Shown here in pieces: positions 60,501 to 64,000 of a stretch of 64,000 nucleotides of DNA. The notes beneath the pieces are model-generated. The model was not told the DNA's origin. It made no database searches and worked only from the letters and a program-made list of their open reading frames with translations. Position numbers and translations under genes: made by a program. Source of the stretch: Spirodela intermedia (taxonomy: Eukaryota; Streptophyta; Magnoliopsida; Alismatales; Araceae); NCBI GenBank assembly GCA_902729315.2, contig LR746266.1:3792759-3856758 (forward strand). Reading direction: 5' to 3'. Within the stretch, counting starts at the first letter, position 1. Every line of letters starts with the position of its first letter.

Positions 60501-63500
60501 GTGAAGAACTGCATCATTATGTCATGACTTCACTTGAAACAGACTGTGCCTTGCATATTTCATTTTAGCCTACAATATTTTCCATTAAAAATATAATATT
60601 TCAAGGGGTATTATAAAAAAATACTCTATATAAGATATGGTGTATTTCTAATTTTCGAATTTCAGCAAGTTCTTTTTTGCATGAAAATCGCATTATTTGA
60701 TTCGACATGACACGTGAAAAAGGGAAACTTGGATGCATTTTCTAATCTTATGTAATGCATTGGTTTGTTCAAAGAGCATAATGTATACATTTGTCAGGAC
60801 GTCTTCAACATGGATTCCTTTTCTCAAATGCTCTTGTATTTTTGTTTCAAAGAGCTTAATGAGAATTCAGTATTCTAAACGGCATTATTAAACTTTGAAA
60901 CAACAGAGTATGTTGTTTTGAACTAGTAAACACTTCAATTGATTTAAATATCCTTCTAATCACTTTGATTACTGGTTATTGCTACTATGAAGGATCTCGT
61001 TTCTGCTTCTCTGTAATTCGTCTTACTGTGATGTAGAGTTGGAGGTTTGTTTTGCCAATGATATTTGCTTCTTGTTGCCAAGGCATGAGATCTACATGAA
61101 CTTTTATTTGTGTTGTCAATTACGTATTCATATGGAAAATAAAGTAACACATTTGATACCATCTTATTGTTTGCCACTGTCTGTTCACGTACACCATTAA
61201 TTAGTTCATTTGGATTCAGGAATCTTTTGGAGCAATACGTACTGTTAGATCTTTTGCTCAAGAGGATTTTGAAGTTTCACGCTACTCTGAGAAAGTAGAT
61301 GAGACATTGAAACTTGGACTGAGACAAGCAGTGAGTTATAGAATCACAATTCTTGCATAAAATGCCATTGTTTCTCTTTTGTCTGAAACAGTGAGTCATT
61401 GTTCTGTTGCAGAAAGTCGTTGGACTTTTCTTTGGGGGAATGAACGCTGGATCGACATTGTCAGTAGTTTTTGTGATGATCTATGGCGCTAACTTAACAA
61501 TAACTGGATCAATGACACCAGGCTCACTGACGTCATTCATTCTTTACAGCCTTACAGGTTTTCTTATGTTCTATTCAGTCCCTAATATACACTGTGTTTT
61601 CGTTCTGAAGTAGCCTAGAGCTGTTGTTTTGCCGGGTACTCCAATTCGTTTCATACATGACATCCACTAACTGGACTCCCTTGACGTGCCTTCCCCAAAC
61701 AAAAAATTGGCAGTTGGTTCCTCTGTGTCATCATTATCTGGACTGTATACAACTGTGATGAAGGCAGCCGGAGCGAGCAGAAGAGTTTTCCAGCTACTAG
61801 ATCGTACATCATCTATGCCAAAAGCTGGAGAAAAATGTCCTATGGGGTCAGTTGACGGAAATCCAAGCTGTTGGTTTCCTTCCTACATTTATTCTTATAT
61901 TTTCTTTCATACAAGTTTACCTGCTGGGCTGGTTTTCACTGCAGTGGCTTCGAGGGGGATGTCGAGTTAGAAGATGTTTGGTTTGCTTATCCTTCCCGCC
62001 CTAACCATATGGTCCTAAAGGTAACTAAACACCTCTTCTGAGAAGATAATACCTTAACAATTTTTTGTGGAAATAAGCACAAATTACATGATAACAACTC
62101 TTTTTCGATAGATACGAATTACTTCTGTGTAACTAAATGCGTACTTTAACAACGTAGACATATTTTGCAGTATGAATAAAACTATTTTATGTGGAACTAT
62201 ATCGTAACAATGTTTTGTGAGCAAAAAAAGATAGCTGTATCACTTTGAGGGCTTTGCGCCTGTGCCTCTCCTTTTTTTTCTTGGCTCCTCTCATTCTTCC
62301 CTACTGTTCACCGGTCAACTTGTAATCTATTTTGAGAGGGGAGAGAGATGGATCTTTGGCCAGGATTCAGTAGATATGAAGTATTTACCTTGTCGTTTCT
62401 GATGTCCTCTTTTGATAATTTGTTAGTTACAAAGTGACCTACCTTCTTCCAAATTTGGTGTTTTTGATTTCTTTGAAACCCTTAGATGATGAAAGTGTGG
62501 GGTTACACTTGAACATCCGAATGTGATTATCTGTGATAGATGTAGACATTCGATATCTATTACAAAATAAAAATAGAGTTGAGTGCCAAGTATACCTAGG
62601 TTGGTTGGACTCGAGGTTGATGTTCTTCACTCGATCCCCAAGCTCATTTTCATGTTCTTTATATTAGTTCTCCTCAGGGTTTTCTTAGTCATGGATCATT
62701 TTCTTGAATTTCATCTGATCAAATGGTTTCCTGCTGATATTGGGTAGAATAAGAATCTTTCCCATTTGAATACGAATAGATCATTGGGATCAATATACTC
62801 AACATTAGGAAGAAATCTCAGTTCTAGGTTAATTTTCCAAATTCAGGTGACTACTGGATATTGAATGTGCAGAGCTTTTATGATTAGCGTTGTAGAACCC
62901 AAAGATCGGATAGAAAACGATGTTTCTCTCGACAGTTATATTGAATATATTGGCAATTGTTTGCACATTCCAGTAACACACATGAGACTAAGTAGACGGT
63001 TGGTATTACAGTCAGGCTCCATAGACTAGTTACGAAAATATGAATCACTCCAAAATTATAACTTCCAAAGTTCGTATAAATTCCCCAATATTTTTTTTTA
63101 TCATGATTTATGTTGTTCAGTGGTGGCGCTATCATTACGTGTAGTGTAAAATAATAGCTCAAATGGTTAATTAGTTACTAATATCTGTTATAATCAGAAT
63201 TTTTTTTACGCCTGGGAAAATTATTTTGATCTCCTTTTTTTCAGGGTATATCATTGAAGCTGAAACCTGGATCAAAGATTGCACTTGTTGGACCAAGTGG
63301 AGGTGGAAAAGTAAGCTTACCTTAGTTTTTCCCTGCGTACTGAAAGGCTTTCCAAAATTTCATCGTGGTTATGTGTCAAATTATCTTTAACTGTTAATCT
63401 TTGTGCTTATTACAGACAACGATAGCAAACTTGATCGAGAGATTTTATGACCCCATGAAAGGGAAGATCTTACTAAACGGGATGCCGTTGGTGGAAATAT

Positions 63501-63523
63501 CACACAAATTTCTCCACAGAGAG
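54533..63523 (+). CDS. ALS1: Half-size ABC transporter, ALS1/ABCB27 (TAP2-like) type, 3' truncated by window
   Basis: Fourteen coding exons lie in the window: 54533-54595, 55306-55362, 55450-55485, 55563-55637, 56500-56624, 58812-58911, 59004-59175, 60100-60218, 61220-61330, 61413-61557, 61714-61846, 61945-62020, 63245-63310, 63416-63523; 462 codons. ALS1 is a vacuolar-membrane half transporter that sequesters aluminium in Arabidopsis and rice. The N-terminus ends with [21 protein letters not shown]-like family sequence (residues about 30-50). The membrane domain carries [39 protein letters not shown] and [20 protein letters not shown]. The nucleotide-binding domain begins with [10 protein letters not shown] and Walker A GPSGGGK (420-426), then T427 after an intron. 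The signature motif, Walker B and His loop should lie beyond 64000. No next exon was found in 63524-64000. Confidence 0.93.
56625..58811 (+). other. Large intron 5 of ALS1 with repeat-like content
   Basis: This 2.2 kb intron holds degenerate short repeats around 57680-57800, where copies of cat(c/t)tgac..gt.tatg.gac recur about 46 and 55 bases apart. It also holds a tggtatcaaagg stretch at 57144-57155 that resembles the tRNA-Met primer-binding site of LTR retrotransposons. No coding domain was recognised. A decayed non-coding retrotransposon is possible but unproven. Confidence 0.35.
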
Positions 63524-64000
63524 GTATTCATTGCATTGTCATCGACTTACCTCTTATATGTTCATCGTAGTCAATACTACATATTTCTGTGTACATGGAT
63601 CAAAACTCTGATTTTAAAAAAACGAAGTATCAGTACTTAATTGGTATCCAACTCGAAAGCACAGAGGAAATATGAATAAAGTAGAAGAACGAAATGCCTG
63701 GTAACCAGGCAGAGCTAGTCCTGTGACTTCCGAAGCAATTTGTTCCATTTTCTGAGTGTCCCTTATCTTGGATCTTCTGGCCCTTCTTCCACCATTTTAG
63801 CCTTAAAACTCATATTTTTCGATGCTTCCCTCCATTTGGCTGTTTTTTCGTTGGCTTTTGGTAGAAAAACTCATGCCCAAGCGTAGAGCATGCTGGTATG
63901 TGCGATAATCATATGGTCAAACTTACCAGGAGGAGTCAACAGAGTTGCCTTTTTTTAACAAAGAGGATATGTAAGGCTGTGTCGGGTGTGTAGGATGTGT
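63524..64000 (+). other. Start of ALS1 intron 14
   Basis: The donor gtattc follows exon 14. The rest of the window is AT-rich intron sequence, with no match to the expected next exon (the Q-loop region, SIVSQEP). Confidence 0.6.

Noticed and set aside
1-64000. CRISPR arrays, tRNA, rRNA or snoRNA genes
   Set aside because: Reading by eye found no regularly spaced direct repeats with unique spacers, no tRNA box A/B pairs with cloverleaf, and no convincing C/D or H/ACA pairs. A tRNAscan and Infernal run would be needed to exclude small RNAs.

Overview
The window looks like nuclear DNA of a flowering plant. It holds seven intron-rich protein genes of clear plant type, with GT...AG introns, AT-rich introns, plastid and vacuolar proteins, decayed Ty1/copia retrotransposons and many CT/GA microsatellites. 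Copia type and microsatellite load would suit a non-grass monocot, but the sequence alone does not fix the species. I found no prokaryotic, viral, CRISPR or tRNA features.

Layout. 1-3690 is a graveyard of at least two truncated, stop-riddled copia elements. 3691-5528 is unassigned sequence and the FLN2 upstream region. 5529-8348 (+) is the plastid fructokinase-like protein FLN2. 8747-10309 (-) is a cytosolic-type 6-phosphogluconolactonase. 13451-17831 (+) is a mitochondrial carrier of the SLC25A44 type. 19728-29558 (+) is the WD40 polyadenylation factor CstF50. 30155-31949 (-) is a small Cys-rich protein of the C9orf85 family. 32805-52319 (-) is the STE20/Hippo-type kinase SIK1, 18 coding exons over 19.5 kb. 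54533-63523 (+) is the first 14 coding exons of a half-size vacuolar ABC transporter of the ALS1/ABCB27 type, which runs off the right edge.

Exon models were built by hand from splice consensus, reading frame and known family sequence. In every gene the intron phases join into one open frame: FLN2 583 aa, PGL 282 aa, carrier 320 aa, CstF50 436 aa, C9orf85-like 188 aa, SIK1 801 aa, ALS1 462 codons present. The genes are unrelated housekeeping or regulatory genes, not one pathway. The linkage of FLN2 and SIK1 recalls Arabidopsis, where they are At1g69200 and At1g69220.

I see no evidence of a wholly new biological system. The better leads are: repeated Thr-Val motifs flanking the SIK1 kinase domain that resemble MOB1-docking motifs of animal Hippo kinases; a tetranucleotide repeat inside an overlapping SIK1 uORF, where repeat number would change frame; complementary CT and GA tracts in one intron of the carrier gene; a CT microsatellite forming a splice acceptor tract in CstF50; and a nested tandem duplication inside a SIK1 intron.
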